From NCBI RefSeq assembly GCF_001039355.2, contig NW_019774692.1:320106-384105 (forward strand): a DNA stretch of 64,000 nt, written 5' to 3'. Under the pieces are notes generated by a model. It saw only the letters and a program-made list of their open reading frames with translations, was not told where the DNA came from and made no database searches. Of this stretch, positions 22,041 through 33,525 are shown in pieces. Numbering within the stretch: position 1 is the stretch's first letter; each line of letters begins with the position of its first letter. The stretch is from Lingula anatina (taxonomy: Eukaryota; Brachiopoda; Lingulata; Lingulida; Lingulidae). Made by a program: the position numbers and the translations under genes.

Positions 22041-23027
22041 ATGAAAACAGGTATTTATTCAAATGTAATTTTTTGGATGTTTATAATTTCTTTTATATTA
22101 ATTGTTTCTATTTTTTTTATATATTCTTTGTTATACAAATATAAAAGACAAACATCATTAATTAAAATTTCAATACGAGAAAAAATAAGATCTATGGTAA
22201 CAATTGCATTGTTTGGTGCAATTGGTACAAGTTTTGTAATAACTTTAAATTATGTAGGTTCATTTGCTGTAATACCTACACTAAGGATAGGATTTCAATC
22301 ATTAATTGTAAAGATTTCAGGATTTTTTTTTGGTCCATGATATGGATTAATGACTGCTTTACTTACAGAAATTGGTGTTGTTTCTTTTGTTCCGGTTTAT
22401 TTTCATTGAAAAATAACTTTAATTATTGTTTCTCAAGGTATAATTTGTGGTTTTGTAAAAAATATCAAAGATAAAAAAGCATATCGTTTTATACAAATTT
22501 TATTTTTGTTATTATTTTTAAGTTTTTGATTTTTATTAACTTTATCTTTTTCAACAATAAATTTATTTTCTGAAAGTATTAATTTAAATGATGAATTATT
22601 TAAAAATTTTATACAAAAATTTCCACAAAATATTAAAATTATATTTTCAGGTGGTCAAAATATATCATGAGTTTCTACTACTGTTTTTTATGTTAGTATT
22701 TTAACTTTTATATGTTTGATTTTATTTTCATTATTTATTATTGTTTATTTAATTTTTAATCAAAACAGAGAAAATAAATTAAAAATTTTTATTTATAACA
22801 TAATTCCTATTTTATTTTTAACAGTAATTAGTGAATATTTTGTAAGTGTTGGTATTTCAACAAATATGAATCAAGATTTATTAGGTAAATCCAATAAATC
22901 AGCCGATTTTCTTTTAAAAACATCATTAATTATTGCTCCAATTAAATTAAGTATAAACACATTAATAATTTATTCTATTTGAAAAACAATTAATCCAATT
23001 TTAAAAAAAAGAAAATATTATGATTAA
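22041..23027 (+). CDS. ECF transporter S component family membrane protein
   Basis: 328-residue protein with about six or seven hydrophobic helices. The segment [18 protein letters not shown]...[35 protein letters not shown] (quoted in parts) has the arrangement of S-components: a helix, then P..RIGF..L, then FGPWYGL. These bind a vitamin or metabolite and use a shared EcfA/EcfT module. An extra loop at about 180-215 is unusual. The substrate cannot be told from sequence. It overlaps cysS by 8 nt. Confidence 0.7.
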
Positions 23028-24336
23028 AATTTTTGATACAAAAACAAAAAAAATTAAAGAAATAAAAAAAAATGAAAAAATAAACATATATCTTTGTGGT
23101 CCAACAGTTTATGATGATTTACATATTGGAAATTTTAGAAATGTTGTAATATTTAATTGAATTACAAATTTGTTAAAGGAATTTAAATATGATTTTGAAT
23201 TTATACAAAATATAACTGATATTGATGACAAAATCATTGAAAAAGCAATTAAAGAAAATAAAACAGAAGAAGAAATAACAAAAAAATACACAAAAAACTT
23301 TTTAGATTTATTAAAAAAATTTAACATACAAACTCCTAAATTAATAAATGTTACTAAAAATATTCAACCTATTATTGATTTAATAGATGAATTATTTCAA
23401 AAAAAAATGGTTTATAAAACACATGATGGTATTTATTTTGATGTTAGTAAAGATAAAGGTTATGGAAGAATTAAAAAGCAAACAGAATTTTTAAAAAATG
23501 AAAATAAAATTTTAAATAATAAAGAAGATATTCAAGATTTTGCAATTTGAAAATTTAAAACAAAAGGTAAGACATGATTTTCTAAATGAGGTTTTGGTAG
23601 ACCAGGTTGACATATTGAATGTTCTTTAATAGTTAATAAATATTTTAAAAAAAAACTTTCTATTCATGGTGGTGGTAAAGACTTAATTTTTCCTCATCAT
23701 GAAAATGAATATGCAATTTTAAATGTAATTAATAAAAAAATGGAAAATACTATTTGATTACATAATGGATTTGTTGAATTTGAATATGAAAAAATTAGTA
23801 AATCAAAAGATAATTTTAAAAAATTTTTAGTAAAAAATTTATTAAATGATTATTCTGCAAATACAATAAAAATATTTTTTGCTTTTACTAACTATAAAAA
23901 TGATATTAGTTTTAATTTCAAACACTTAAATACATGTAAAAATTTTGAAAATAAAATTAAAAATACATTTAAAAAAATAAATTTATACAAATTTTTGAAA
24001 AATATTCAAGAAACACATGAAATTGATCAAAATTTATTTAATGAATTTTTAAATTCATTTGCAAATAATTTAAATACTATTAAATGTTTAGATTTAATTT
24101 CATATCAATTAAAAAATATAAATCATTTGTTAAATAATTTTAAATTTGATGATATTTTAATATTTGAAAATACACTTAAAAAATGTATTGAATTATTAGG
24201 TATTAAAATTAAAAAAATTAAATTTAATGATGTAACAAAAAAACAAATTATTAAATGAAATAGTTATATTGAAAACAAAGATTTTAAGAAAGCAGATAAA
24301 TTAAGAGAAATTTTAAAAGAAAAAAATATTTTATAA
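23020..24336 (+). CDS. cysS: Cysteinyl-tRNA synthetase
   Basis: Class I synthetase, 438 residues. [16 protein letters not shown] gives the zinc Cys and HIGH-like motif, WHIECS and PHHENEYA give the other zinc ligands, and [10 protein letters not shown] is the KMSKS equivalent near residue 268. Several UGA Trp. The start ATG lies inside the end of the ECF gene. Followed by rlmB, the sigma-like gene, secE and nusG, matching the Bacillus cysS-to-rplA order with mrnC and yacP absent. Confidence 0.96.
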
Positions 24337-24381
24337 AAAATATTTTTTAAATTTTAAAAAAAATAGAATTATTATTTAATT

Positions 24382-25104
24382 ATGAAAAATTTAATTTGTG
24401 GGAAAAAAGTTATTTATACAATTTTAAAAGAAAGACCAAATTATATTAAAAAAGTTTTTTTATCTAAAAATGATAAATCATATTTTAAATTTAAAAAAAT
24501 GGGAATTGAAGTTTTTTTTTGAAATAATGAAAAGTTTGAAAAAAATTTTCCTAATTTAAACCATCAAAAAATAGCAGCAGAAATTTTAGATTTTAAATAT
24601 TATGATTTTGATAAATTTTTAAATAATATTAAAAATGATTTAAATAAACAATTAGTTTTAATATTAGATCATATTCAAGATCCCTTTAATTTTGGTGGAA
24701 TAATTAGAACAGCAGTTTCTTGTGGTGTAAATACTATAATTATTCCGAAAATAAAACAAACATTAGTTACTAATTCAGTAATAAAAGCAACTACTGGAAA
24801 TATTTTTAAATTAAAAATTATTCAAGTAAATAATTTATCAAGGGTAGTTGATAAATTAAAGAATAATAATTTTTGAGTTTTTAGTACTGAAATGGAAAAT
24901 TCAAAAGATTATAGAAAAGTTGATTTTAAAGATATAAATATAGTTTTAATTATTGGTAATGAAAGCAAAGGTGTTAGTCAACTTTTAATAAAAAAATCAG
25001 ATTTTATAATTAAAATTCCAATGAAACATGTTGAATCTTTAAATGTTTCTGTTGCAACTGCAATAATATTATATGAAATTAGAAATAAACAAAAATATTG
25101 ATAA
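24382..25104 (+). CDS. rlmB: 23S rRNA 2'-O-methyltransferase, SpoU/TrmH family
   Basis: Likely methylates a G in 23S rRNA (RlmB). 240 residues, with a short N-terminal substrate domain ending HQKIAAEI and a SPOUT domain with the three motifs: LDHIQDPFNFGGIIRTAVS (near 95-113), IIGNESKGVS (near 191) and IPMKHVESLNVSVATAIILYE (near 213). It ends WSTOP through UGA then TAA. Its last 32 nt are overlapped by the next gene. Confidence 0.92.
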
Positions 25105-25672
25105 TTTAGATTTTTTAATTTATTCATTTCAAGTTACTTATAATAAAAAAATATTTTTTTTAATTAAAAACGAACTTGATTCTTGAATGGTAGCTACAAT
25201 TAAAATAATTTTAAAAAAATTTCCTAAAATTTTAATTAAATATGAAGAGTTAATTTATTTTAAAGATATTTATTTGTTAAAAAATTTATTGAAGTTTGAT
25301 TCAAGTTTAAACATACCATTTAAAACTTTTCTTATAAAAAATTTAAAATGGAATTTTTTAACTAAATTAAGAAGTTATATTACTTTAAATAAACAAAAAG
25401 TAAATTATTCTAAAGAATATGACGATAATAAACATATAAATTTTAATTCTTTTAGTTTATATTCTAAAAATAATTATGAAGATATTTTATATTTATTAAA
25501 TTTACTTTCTAATTTAGAAAAAAAAGTTTTTTTACTTAAATTTAAAGGATATAAATTAGCTGAAATTGTAAAATCTTTAAATTTAGATTATAAAATTATA
25601 AGCAATGCATTACATAGAGCAAAAAGTAAATTAAAAAGATATATAATAAAGAATAATTTAAATATTTTTTAA
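25073..25672 (+). CDS. Sigma-70 family RNA polymerase sigma factor (SigH-like, small)
   Basis: 199 residues from ATG 25073, which lies within the end of rlmB; the frame is open from there through a UGA at 25184. The end has a clear sigma region 4 helix-turn-helix: LSNLEKKVFLLKFKGYKLAE then NALHRAKSKLKRYI. Region 2 is weakly recognisable (YEELIYFKDIYLLKNLLKFD, IPFKTFLIKNLKWNFL). Its place between rlmB and secE is exactly that of sigH in Bacillus. Mollicutes often have only the housekeeping sigma, so this is a candidate regulator. Confidence 0.75.
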
Positions 25673-25686
25673 ATTTAAATTTAATA

Positions 25687-25896
25687 ATGAAAAAATATTT
25701 TTTTAGATTTATTTTTTGGATTAAGAACTTGTTTTTTTCTTATTTTTATCAATTATTTAAACTAAAATTTATTGGTAAAAAACAACTTATTAATATGTTT
25801 GTTTTATTAATATTGTTATTTTTCTTTTTAGGTTTGATATTGGTAGGAAGTAATTTTTTATTTATTGAAATATTTAAATCATTAAAATTGTTATAA
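25687..25896 (+). CDS. secE: Preprotein translocase subunit SecE
   Basis: 69 residues with a basic N-terminal amphipathic helix and a single C-terminal TM helix (about residues 37-62), the minimal SecE topology. Identity rests on size, topology and position directly before nusG. Part of the SecYEG channel. Confidence 0.82.
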   Translation: MKKYFFRFIFWIKNLFFSYFYQLFKLKFIGKKQLINMFVLLILLFFFLGLILVGSNFLFIEIFKSLKLL

Positions 25897-25906
25897 AGGA
25901 AAAAAT

Positions 25907-26440
25907 ATGGAAGTTTGAATTTCTATTAAATGTAGAAGAAATAAAGATTGAGAAGTATTAGAGTTTTTAAATTCTAATATTGATGGAATTGAGGCTAAAA
26001 TTATTGAAGTTCCAAAAAAAGATTCTAAAAAATCAATTAAAAATCAATGACCAGGAACAATTTTTATTAAAGTAAATACTATAAAAGGCGAAGTTCCAAT
26101 TGATATTAGAAACCAAATTTTAAAAGTACCTCATTTTATGAGATTTAATAGTTATGAAAGAGGATATAATAAAAATCCTATATTTATAAGTAAAAGAGAA
26201 TTTAATAAAATTTTAAAAAATTCTGAAACAATTGAAGTTTTATCAGATGGTAAATTTAAACCTAGTGATATTGATTTTGAAATAAATGATTTAGTTGTAA
26301 TTACACATGGTGTCTTTAGAGGATATGAAGGTGAAGTTATTGAAATTGATTATGATACAGGTCAAATAACAGTTAATGTTGAATTTTTTGGTCGTATGAC
26401 ACCTACTAAAGTAGGATTTTTGGAGTGTAAAAGAAAATAA
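25907..26440 (+). CDS. nusG: Transcription termination/antitermination protein NusG
   Basis: 177 residues: an NGN domain starting [20 protein letters not shown] with two UGA Trp and GTIFIKV, and a C-terminal KOW domain [19 protein letters not shown] (about 125-143) ending TPTKVGF. It binds RNA polymerase and couples to ribosomes or Rho. Unlike most genes here it has a Shine-Dalgarno, AAAGGA, about 8 nt before the ATG. Its stop overlaps the rplK start (TAATG). Confidence 0.95.
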
Positions 26441-26859
26441 TGAGTAAAAAGGTTGTTAAACAAGTTAAATTACAGTTTCCTGGTGGTGAATTAAAACCAG
26501 GTCCAACATTAGCATCTGTTGGGGTAAATATTATGGAGTTTTGTAAAGCATTTAATGCTGCTACATCTGATAAAAAAGGACAAATTATTCCTGCTTTAAT
26601 TACAGTTTATAATGATAAATCATTTACATTTGAAATTAAAACACCTCCTACTTCTGCATTAATTAAACAATATGCAAAAATTGAAAAAGGTTCATCTAAT
26701 TCAAAAACAGATTTTATTGGAATTTTAAATGATGAACAAATTTCAGAAATTGCAAAAATTAAAATGCCAGATTTAAATACTGATGATTTAAATCAAGCAA
26801 AAAAAATAGTAATTGGAACAATGAAAAGAATGGGTATTAAACAAGAGGAAAGTAAATAA
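26440..26859 (+). CDS. rplK: 50S ribosomal protein L11
   Basis: 139 residues. N-terminal domain [20 protein letters not shown] with the conserved proline-rich loop, [11 protein letters not shown], then the RNA-binding C-terminal domain with [14 protein letters not shown] and [13 protein letters not shown]. Forms the GTPase-associated centre. One-base overlap with nusG and 2 nt before rplA. Confidence 0.97.
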   Translation: MSKKVVKQVKLQFPGGELKPGPTLASVGVNIMEFCKAFNAATSDKKGQIIPALITVYNDKSFTFEIKTPPTSALIKQYAKIEKGSSNSKTDFIGILNDEQISEIAKIKMPDLNTDDLNQAKKIVIGTMKRMGIKQEESK

Positions 26860-26861
26860 AT

Positions 26862-27545
26862 ATGAAAAAAAGAAGTAAAAATTATTTACAATGAAAAGAA
26901 AAATATTGAAACAAAAAAGAATTAAGTTTTTTAGATTGTTTAAATATTTTAAAGAATAATAAATTAGAAAAATTTGATACTACTTTAAATATTACTTATC
27001 ATTTAAATTTAAATACTAAAAAAAATGAACATAATATAAAAGGTTTTTATACTTTACCTAATGCTAAAGCTAAAGATTTAAAAATTGTTGTTTTTACAAA
27101 AGATCATAAAAGCGATATTTTACCAAATGAAGTTTTTAAAATTGGTGGTATTGAATTAATTGATGAAATTAAAAAAACAAAAAAAATAGATTTTGATGTT
27201 GTAATTGCAACGCCAGAAATAATGAATAATTTAGGACAAATTGCTTCTATTTTAGGTCCTAGAAAACTTATGCCATCTGTAAAACATGGAACTGTAACTA
27301 GAAATTTAAAACAAATTATTGATGAATATAAAAAAGGTAAAAGAACTTTTGCAACTGATGGTTCAAAATCAGTTCATTTTGTATTAGGTTCATTAAATGA
27401 ATCAATTGAAAAATTACAAGAAAACTATTTATATATTTTTGAAAAAATAAATAAAATTCGTCCAAAAAGTATAAAAGGTAAATATATTAAAGGTATTCAT
27501 ATTTCAACAACTATGAGTCCTGGATTTAAGATAAGTTTATCTTAA
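26862..27545 (+). CDS. rplA: 50S ribosomal protein L1
   Basis: 227 residues. The family pattern is seen as FDTTLNITYHLNL, GFYTLPNAKAKDLKIVVF, DFDVVIATPEIMNNLGQIASILGPRKLMPS and GTVTRNL, with the ending IHISTTMSPGFKIS. The N-terminus has two UGA Trp. L1 forms the mobile stalk at the E site and often represses its own operon by binding the mRNA; no such site was identified here. Confidence 0.96.
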
Positions 27546-27546
27546 T

Positions 27547-29079
27547 ATGTCAATAAAAAAACCAGTTATTTTAATCACAACACCAATTTATTATTGTAAT
27601 TCTGAATTACATTTAGGTCATTTATACTCTACATTTTATGCAGATTTTTTATCTAGATTTTATAAAAATGAAAATTATAATGTTTATTTTTTAACTGGTG
27701 TTGATCAACATGGTCAAAAAATTTTTAAAAAATCAAAAGAAAATAATTTAGATACTAAAGAATTTGTTGACTTTCAAACAAATAAAATAATAGATTTGTG
27801 AAAAAAAGCAAATGTAAATTATACTCATTTTGTTAAAACAACTGATTTAAAACATAAAGAATTTGTTATTAATTTATTTAAAAAATTATTTTTTAAAAAT
27901 GAAGTTGTTTTAAAAAATTATTCTGGAAAATATTGTATTTCATGTGAAAATTTTGTTTTTGAAAAAAATTTAGATAATAAATGTTTAATATGTAAAAATG
28001 AATTAAGTGATTTATCAGAAAAAAATTATTTTCTTTCAATTAAAAAAGAAGAATTAAATGAAATTAAAAAAATTATTCAAGAATATAAAAATAAAAATAA
28101 AAATATTAAATTTTTAAATCAATTAGATGAATATTTAAAAAAAGGTGAAATTAATTTTTCAATAAGTAGAAGTAAAGTTAATTGAGGAATTAAATTAAAT
28201 GAAAAAGAAAATCAAACTGCTTATGTTTGATTTGATGCATTATTAAGTTATTTATCACCATTTAATTTGAAAGAAATAAATGAAACTTGAAAATCTAAAG
28301 ATTCAAAAATTATTCAAATTTTAGGTAAAGAAATTATTAAATTTCATTTAATTTTTTGACCTATTTTATTAAAAAAACAAGGTTTTAAATATCCTGATAA
28401 TTTTTTAGTTCATGGTTGAATTTTAAATAAAAACACAAAAATGTCAAAAAGTATTGGTAATGTATTATCTGCAAGTGTTTTTTTAGAAAAATATGATGTA
28501 GATGTTGCACGTTTATATTTAGCAAAGTTAATGAATCCACAATTAGATGTTGAATTTGAAATGAATTTATTTGATGAATTTTATAATTCACATATTGTAA
28601 AAAATTTAAGTAATTTTCATTTTCGTTTATTAAGTATGATAAAAAAATATCAAATAAATTTTTTTAATATTAAAAATATAAAAAAAGTATATCAAAAAAA
28701 ATTATTAAAAGAAGAAGAAAATATTAAAAAATTTATTGATAATTTTAAAAAGAATTTTAAAAATTTTAAAATTGCAAAATCATTTAATGAACTTTTTTAT
28801 TTATTAGATTATGGAAATAAAAAAATTGCATTAGAAGAACCATGAGTTTTGTATCAACAAAATAAAATAGAAAAATTAAACATTGTTATTTATATTTTGT
28901 TAGTTATTTTAAAAGTTGTTAGTGATTTTTTAGTTTCATTTGCACCTAATATTTCCAATAAAATTAAATATGATTTAAATTTTATAAAGAATATAAATAA
29001 TATTTATGAAATAGAATTAGAATTTTTTGATAATTTTCAAGTAAAATTAATTAAACATTTATATGATAAAAGAATTTAA
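27547..29079 (+). CDS. metG: Methionyl-tRNA synthetase
   Basis: 510 residues, class I. TPIYYCNSELHLGHLYST carries the HIGH motif (HLGH), a Cys knuckle CISCENF...CLICKNE lies near 137-160 and KMSKSIGNVL is the KMSKS loop near residue 298. Many Trp codons are UGA. No C-terminal EMAP-like tRNA-binding domain is attached; that module occurs in PheT. The start follows the rplA stop by 1 nt; the end overlaps hpt by 17 nt. Confidence 0.96.
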
Positions 29080-29632
29080 TAAAAAACATAAACTAGTTGA
29101 TAGAATAATTTTTTCAAATGCTGAAATACAAAAAGGTATTATTGAACTTGCTGAAAAATTAAATAAAAAATATAAAAATATAAAAGAACCAATTTTATTA
29201 CTTGGTATTTTAAAAGGTTGTGGTCCATTTATGTTTGATTTAATTAAATATTTAAATTTTGATTTTAAAATTGATTTTATGATTGTAAGTTCTTACTTTG
29301 GTGGATTAGAAAAAAAAATCAATAATCCAAAAATAGTTTTAGATGTTGATTATTCAGTAGAAAATCATCATATTTTAATTATTGAAGATATTGTTGAAAC
29401 AGGTCATACAGTTGAAAGCATTAAAAAACATTTAAATAATAAAAATATAAAAGATATAAAAATAATAAGTTTACTTTATAAAAAAGTTCAAAAATCAATT
29501 TTAAAACCTGATTTTTATGTTTTTGATGCACCAAATGAATTTTTGATTGGTTTTGGTTTAGATTATAATGAGAAATTAAGAAATTTAGGATATATTGCAA
29601 CTTTTAAAAAAGATAAGTCAAAATGTCAATAA
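29063..29632 (+). CDS. hpt: Hypoxanthine(-guanine) phosphoribosyltransferase
   Basis: Purine salvage enzyme, 189 residues. The PRPP loop is ILIIEDIVETGHT (about 111-123), an earlier LLGILKGCGPFM forms the pyrophosphate loop, and FLIGFGLDYNEKLRNL is the C-terminal purine-site motif. Salvage is expected in an organism without de novo purine synthesis. Overlaps metG and thrS. Confidence 0.94.
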   Translation: MIKEFNKKHKLVDRIIFSNAEIQKGIIELAEKLNKKYKNIKEPILLLGILKGCGPFMFDLIKYLNFDFKIDFMIVSSYFGGLEKKINNPKIVLDVDYSVENHHILIIEDIVETGHTVESIKKHLNNKNIKDIKIISLLYKKVQKSILKPDFYVFDAPNEFLIGFGLDYNEKLRNLGYIATFKKDKSKCQ

Positions 29633-31338
29633 TTATAAACGAAAAAATAAAACTAATAAGTTTATTTAATACTTTTAAAGATAAAAATGATAAAAATATT
29701 TATATAGACGATATATTTTTAGAAAATAAAATAATTTCAAGTTTATATTTAATTGATATATTTTTAAAAGATAAAGAAATTTTTCTTATTCAAATTAAAA
29801 ATGATTTTATTGAAATTGATTTTCTTTCAGATGAAAAAATTAAATTAAAAACTTTAAAAAAAATACTTTGAAAAGATCAATTACAAAAAATAAAATTACA
29901 TAATATTTTTAAAAAAAGATTTACAATCAATTTTTTTGATTCTTCAAAATTATTAAAAGATTTTAATATAGAAATTAAAAATGATAATTTTAATTTCAAA
30001 TTTTTTGATGAGTTATTTTTACAAAACTTATCAACTTATAAATTAGATAATAAAATTATTAATAGATTACAATTTAAAATTTCAAGTTCAGATAATTTAT
30101 TGGATTCTGATCATAGAAAAATTAATAAAAAAGTTAATTTTTTTTGTTTTGATCAATTAATAGGTTCTGCATTACCAGTTTGATTGGGTAATGGAGAATT
30201 AGTAAAAAATTTAATTAAAAATTATGTTAGAAAATTAGAAGAAGAAAATAATTTTTTATTTGTAACAACACCTGTTATTGTAAATAAAAAATTATATGAA
30301 ATAAGTGGTCATTTTAAACATTATAAAGATTCAATGTTTCCATTAATTTATGATGGAATTAATTCTTTTGTTTTAAGACCTATGACATGTCCACAACATT
30401 GTCTTATTTTTAATCATAATAAAAGATCATATAAAGAATTACCATTAAGAATTTCAGAAAATTCATTATTATTTAGATATGAAACTAGTGGTAGTTTAAC
30501 TGGTTTAGAACGTGTAAGACAAATGGAATTAAAAGATTTGCATGTTTTTATTCAAAAAGATGAACAAATTATTAAAAATGAAATTCAAAAACTTTATAAA
30601 ATGACAATTAAAATGCTTAAAGTTTTAGGTATAAAAATAAATAAAATATATCTTTCACTTCATGATAAAAATGATAAAAATAAGTATTTTGATGATCAAA
30701 AGCTTTGAAAAGAAACAGAAACAATTTTACAAAAAATTTTAAATGATATGAATGTTGAATTTCAAATTATGAAAGGTGAAGCGGCCTTTTATGGTCCAAA
30801 AATTGATTTTCAAATTAAAAGTGCTTTAGGACATGATATTACTATTTCAACAATTCAATTGGATTTTTTATTACCTAGAAATTTTAAATTAAAATATAGA
30901 ACTAAATTACAAGAAAAAGATTTAAGATATCAAACACCAATAATTTTACATCATGGTATTTTTGGAACATATGAAAGATTAATTTCAATTTTATTAGAAC
31001 AAAATAATGGTTGATTACCATTTTGATTATCTGTAAATCAAGTTGCAATATTACCAGTAACAAGTAATTTTGAAGTTAATTTATATTGTAAAAGAATAAA
31101 ACAATTATTAGAAAAGTATCAAATACGTTGTAAATTATTTGAATTTAATAATAATTTAAGTTTAAATATAAAAGAAGTTTGAAATCAAAAAATTCCATAT
31201 AAAATTGTTATTGGTGAAAAAGAATTAAAAGAAAAAGAATTTATAGTTTCACATTATAAAGATGTAATTAAAAATAATAAAATGAAAATTTTTGATTTTA
31301 TAGAACATTGTAAAGTAAAATTAATAAATGAAAAATAA
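29623..31338 (+). CDS. thrS: Threonyl-tRNA synthetase lacking the editing domain
   Basis: 571 residues against about 640 usual. Class II catalytic core is complete: DQLIGSALPVWLGNG (about 175), motif 2 with LRPMTCPQHCLIFNH and RISENSLLFRYE, ETSGSLTGLERVRQMELKDLH, and motif 3-like HHGIFGTYERLISILLE; the anticodon domain follows from about 465. The zinc ligands Cys/His/His are present. The first 165 residues are too short for both TGS and N2 editing domains, and no HxxxH or CxxxH editing motif is seen; only the DHRKI linker before the core is recognisable. Misacylated Ser-tRNA would not be cleared in cis. Confidence 0.93.
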
Positions 31339-31930
31339 TATGAAAAGAAAAATAAAAAAACCTAGAGAAATTTTAAATTATAGTATTCCTTTTACATCTT
31401 TTGAAGTAATTGATGAAAATGGTAATTTTTTAGGAAAAATGAATAAAGATGATGCTTTAAAATTAGCAGAATCAAAAAATTTAGATTTATATTGTGTAAA
31501 TACTAATCCAAATAATCCTTTATGTAAAATTCTTGACTTTGGAAAATTTAAATATAATAAATCAAAATCAGAACGTAAAAATAAAAAAAATTCTACAGTT
31601 AATGAAATTAAAGAAATAAGAATAAGTGCAAGTATTGATGTAAATGATCTAAAAATCAAATCAGAAAGAGCAAGAAAATTTTTATTAGAAAACAAAAAAG
31701 TAAAAATTTCTATGAGATTAAAAGGTCGTGAAAGATATATAAAAGGTTATGGTTTAGATAAGTTAAATGAATTTATTAATGGTCTATGTGATGTATCAGA
31801 AATATTAAGTGTAACAAAATTAGTAAATAGAACATATAATACATTAATAATACCTTTAAAAAGTAATGTCAAAAAAAATGAAAACAAAAAAATCATTAAT
31901 AAAGAGATTGAAGATAACAAAGAAAAATAA
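31328..31930 (+). CDS. infC: Translation initiation factor IF-3
   Basis: 200 residues if started at ATG 31328; ATG 31340 is an alternative 4 codons later. N-domain: FTSFEVIDENGNFLGKMNKDDALKLA with LYCVNTNPNNPLCKILDFGKFKY; C-domain: EIKEIRISASIDVNDLKIKSERARKFL and VKISMRLKGRE. The Lys/Asn/Glu-rich tail (from about 180) is non-conserved and is encoded by DNA that also encodes the first 21 codons of rpmI in another frame. First of the infC-rpmI-rplT operon. Confidence 0.95.
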   Translation: MKNNMKRKIKKPREILNYSIPFTSFEVIDENGNFLGKMNKDDALKLAESKNLDLYCVNTNPNNPLCKILDFGKFKYNKSKSERKNKKNSTVNEIKEIRISASIDVNDLKIKSERARKFLLENKKVKISMRLKGRERYIKGYGLDKLNEFINGLCDVSEILSVTKLVNRTYNTLIIPLKSNVKKNENKKIINKEIEDNKEK

Positions 31931-32060
31931 ATGAATTGTTAAATCAGCAAACACATCACATTTAGCTTCATCAAAATCAAGAAAACAAAAACAAAGATTA
32001 GATAAAACTAATGTTACAAAAAAAGTTGATCAAAAAAGATTATTAAAATTATTAGGATAA
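31866..32060 (+). CDS. rpmI: 50S ribosomal protein L35
   Basis: 64 residues. The N-terminus [18 protein letters not shown] matches the L35 family pattern (M-P-K-M-K-T-K-K-S), followed by [18 protein letters not shown] and [10 protein letters not shown]. One Trp is UGA, which hides the gene from a standard-code scan. The start overlaps infC by 65 nt in a different frame; a shorter start at ATG 31878 would still overlap by 53. The rest lies between infC and rplT as in nearly all bacteria. Confidence 0.93.
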
Positions 32061-32064
32061 AAAA

Positions 32065-32412
32065 ATGGCTAGAGTTAAAGGAAGCGTAAGCACAAGAAAA
32101 AGAAGAAAAAAGATTTTAGAAGTTGCAAAAGGTTATGTTGGTTCTAAGTCAAAACTTTATAGAGTAGCAAATGAACAAGTTCTTCATTCTTGAAATTATT
32201 CATTTAGAGATAGAAGAAACAAAAAAAGAGATTTAAAAAAACTGTGAATTAAAAGAATTAATGCTGCTGCAAGATTAAATTCAATAACTTATTCAAAATT
32301 TATAGATTTATTATTAAAAAATAAAGTTGAATTAAATAGAAAAATGTTAGCATCAATTGCATATGAAAATCCTGAAACATTTTCATTAATTATAAAAACA
32401 TTAAAAAAATAA
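32065..32412 (+). CDS. rplT: 50S ribosomal protein L20
   Basis: 115 residues. [20 protein letters not shown], then [33 protein letters not shown] and [16 protein letters not shown] are full-length L20 features. Both internal UGA codons are Trp at conserved Trp positions. Binds 23S rRNA early in assembly and commonly represses this operon. Confidence 0.97.
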
Positions 32413-32433
32413 TTTTTTAATTAAATTAATAAC

Positions 32434-33525
32434 ATGGATACTTTACCAATTGTTTTATTAGTATTTATTGCTTTTTTATTTTTAGTAATTTGTTTCTTTT
32501 TATATAAAAATTTTTCTAAAGAAAATAAAAATAATTTAGATAAAGAATGTTTAAAACAAATTTCAAATGATCTTTTAATTTTAAAAAGTCAAAATTTAAA
32601 TATTGATAAAATTAAAGATTTTCAATTAACAATAAAAGATAGACAATTAAATCAAGATAACGATTTAAAAACAATTGTTAAAACATTAAATAATTTAGAA
32701 AAAGTTTCTCAATTTCAAACTGAAAATTTAAATAGAGAAACATCAAAATTATCTGATGAAATTAAAATTATAAATCAAGTTTTTACAAGTAATTATAAAA
32801 GAGGAGAGTTTGGTGAAATTTCATTAAAATGAGTTTTAGAAGAATGTTTTAATGAAAACGAAGACATAATTATTCCACAATATACTTTAAAAAATGGTAA
32901 TAGACCAGATTATTTTTTAAAAACAAATAATGGTGGAATTGCAATTGATAGTAAATTTCCATTTGATAATTTTGTAAAGATTATAAAGTTAAAAGAAAAT
33001 ACTAATGAATATAATAAAGAGATTTCATTATTAAAAAAACATTTAAAAAATCATATTAATAATGTAAGTAGTAAATATATTTCAAAAATTGATGATGTAG
33101 AACAAGTTTTTCTTTATTTACCATCTGAAACATTATTTAGTTTTATTCATAGTAAAAGAGATTTAGAAGATATAAGAAAATATGCTTTATCAAAACATGT
33201 TATTTTTACTTCTTCTTCAACTATACCTGCTGTTTTAAGATTAATTGCATTATTTGAAAGAGATAGAAAACTTAAAAAGAATTTAAGTAAAATAGTTGAA
33301 TCATTTAAACAAATTTTAGTTGAATCAAACAGATTAAAAGAACGTTGAATAAAAATTGATAATAAACTTGAAACAATAGTTAATAATAAAAAAGATTTTA
33401 ATATATCAGTTCAAAAACTTACTAATAAAATTGAAAAAACAGTTAATTCAAAAATTGAACCAGAAATTTTAAAAATAAAAGAAAATAATAAAAAAGATAA
33501 AATCATTAATAATGAAATTAATTAA
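32434..33525 (+). CDS. rmuC: RmuC family protein
   Basis: 363 residues: an N-terminal TM helix (about 5-27), a coiled-coil region to about 125, then the RmuC nuclease-like domain with YKRGEFGEISLKWVLEE, RPDYFL, IAIDSKFPFDNF and VFLYLPSETLF, and a second coiled region at the end. DSKFP is the family hallmark resembling the PD-(D/E)xK fold. RmuC limits recombination at inverted repeats in E. coli; its biochemical activity is unsettled. It overlaps pheS by 14 nt. Confidence 0.88.

Noticed and set aside
26440-27545. L1-binding autoregulatory site on the rplK-rplA mRNA
   Set aside because: Expected from the family, but there is no leader between nusG and rplK and no recognisable helix was found.
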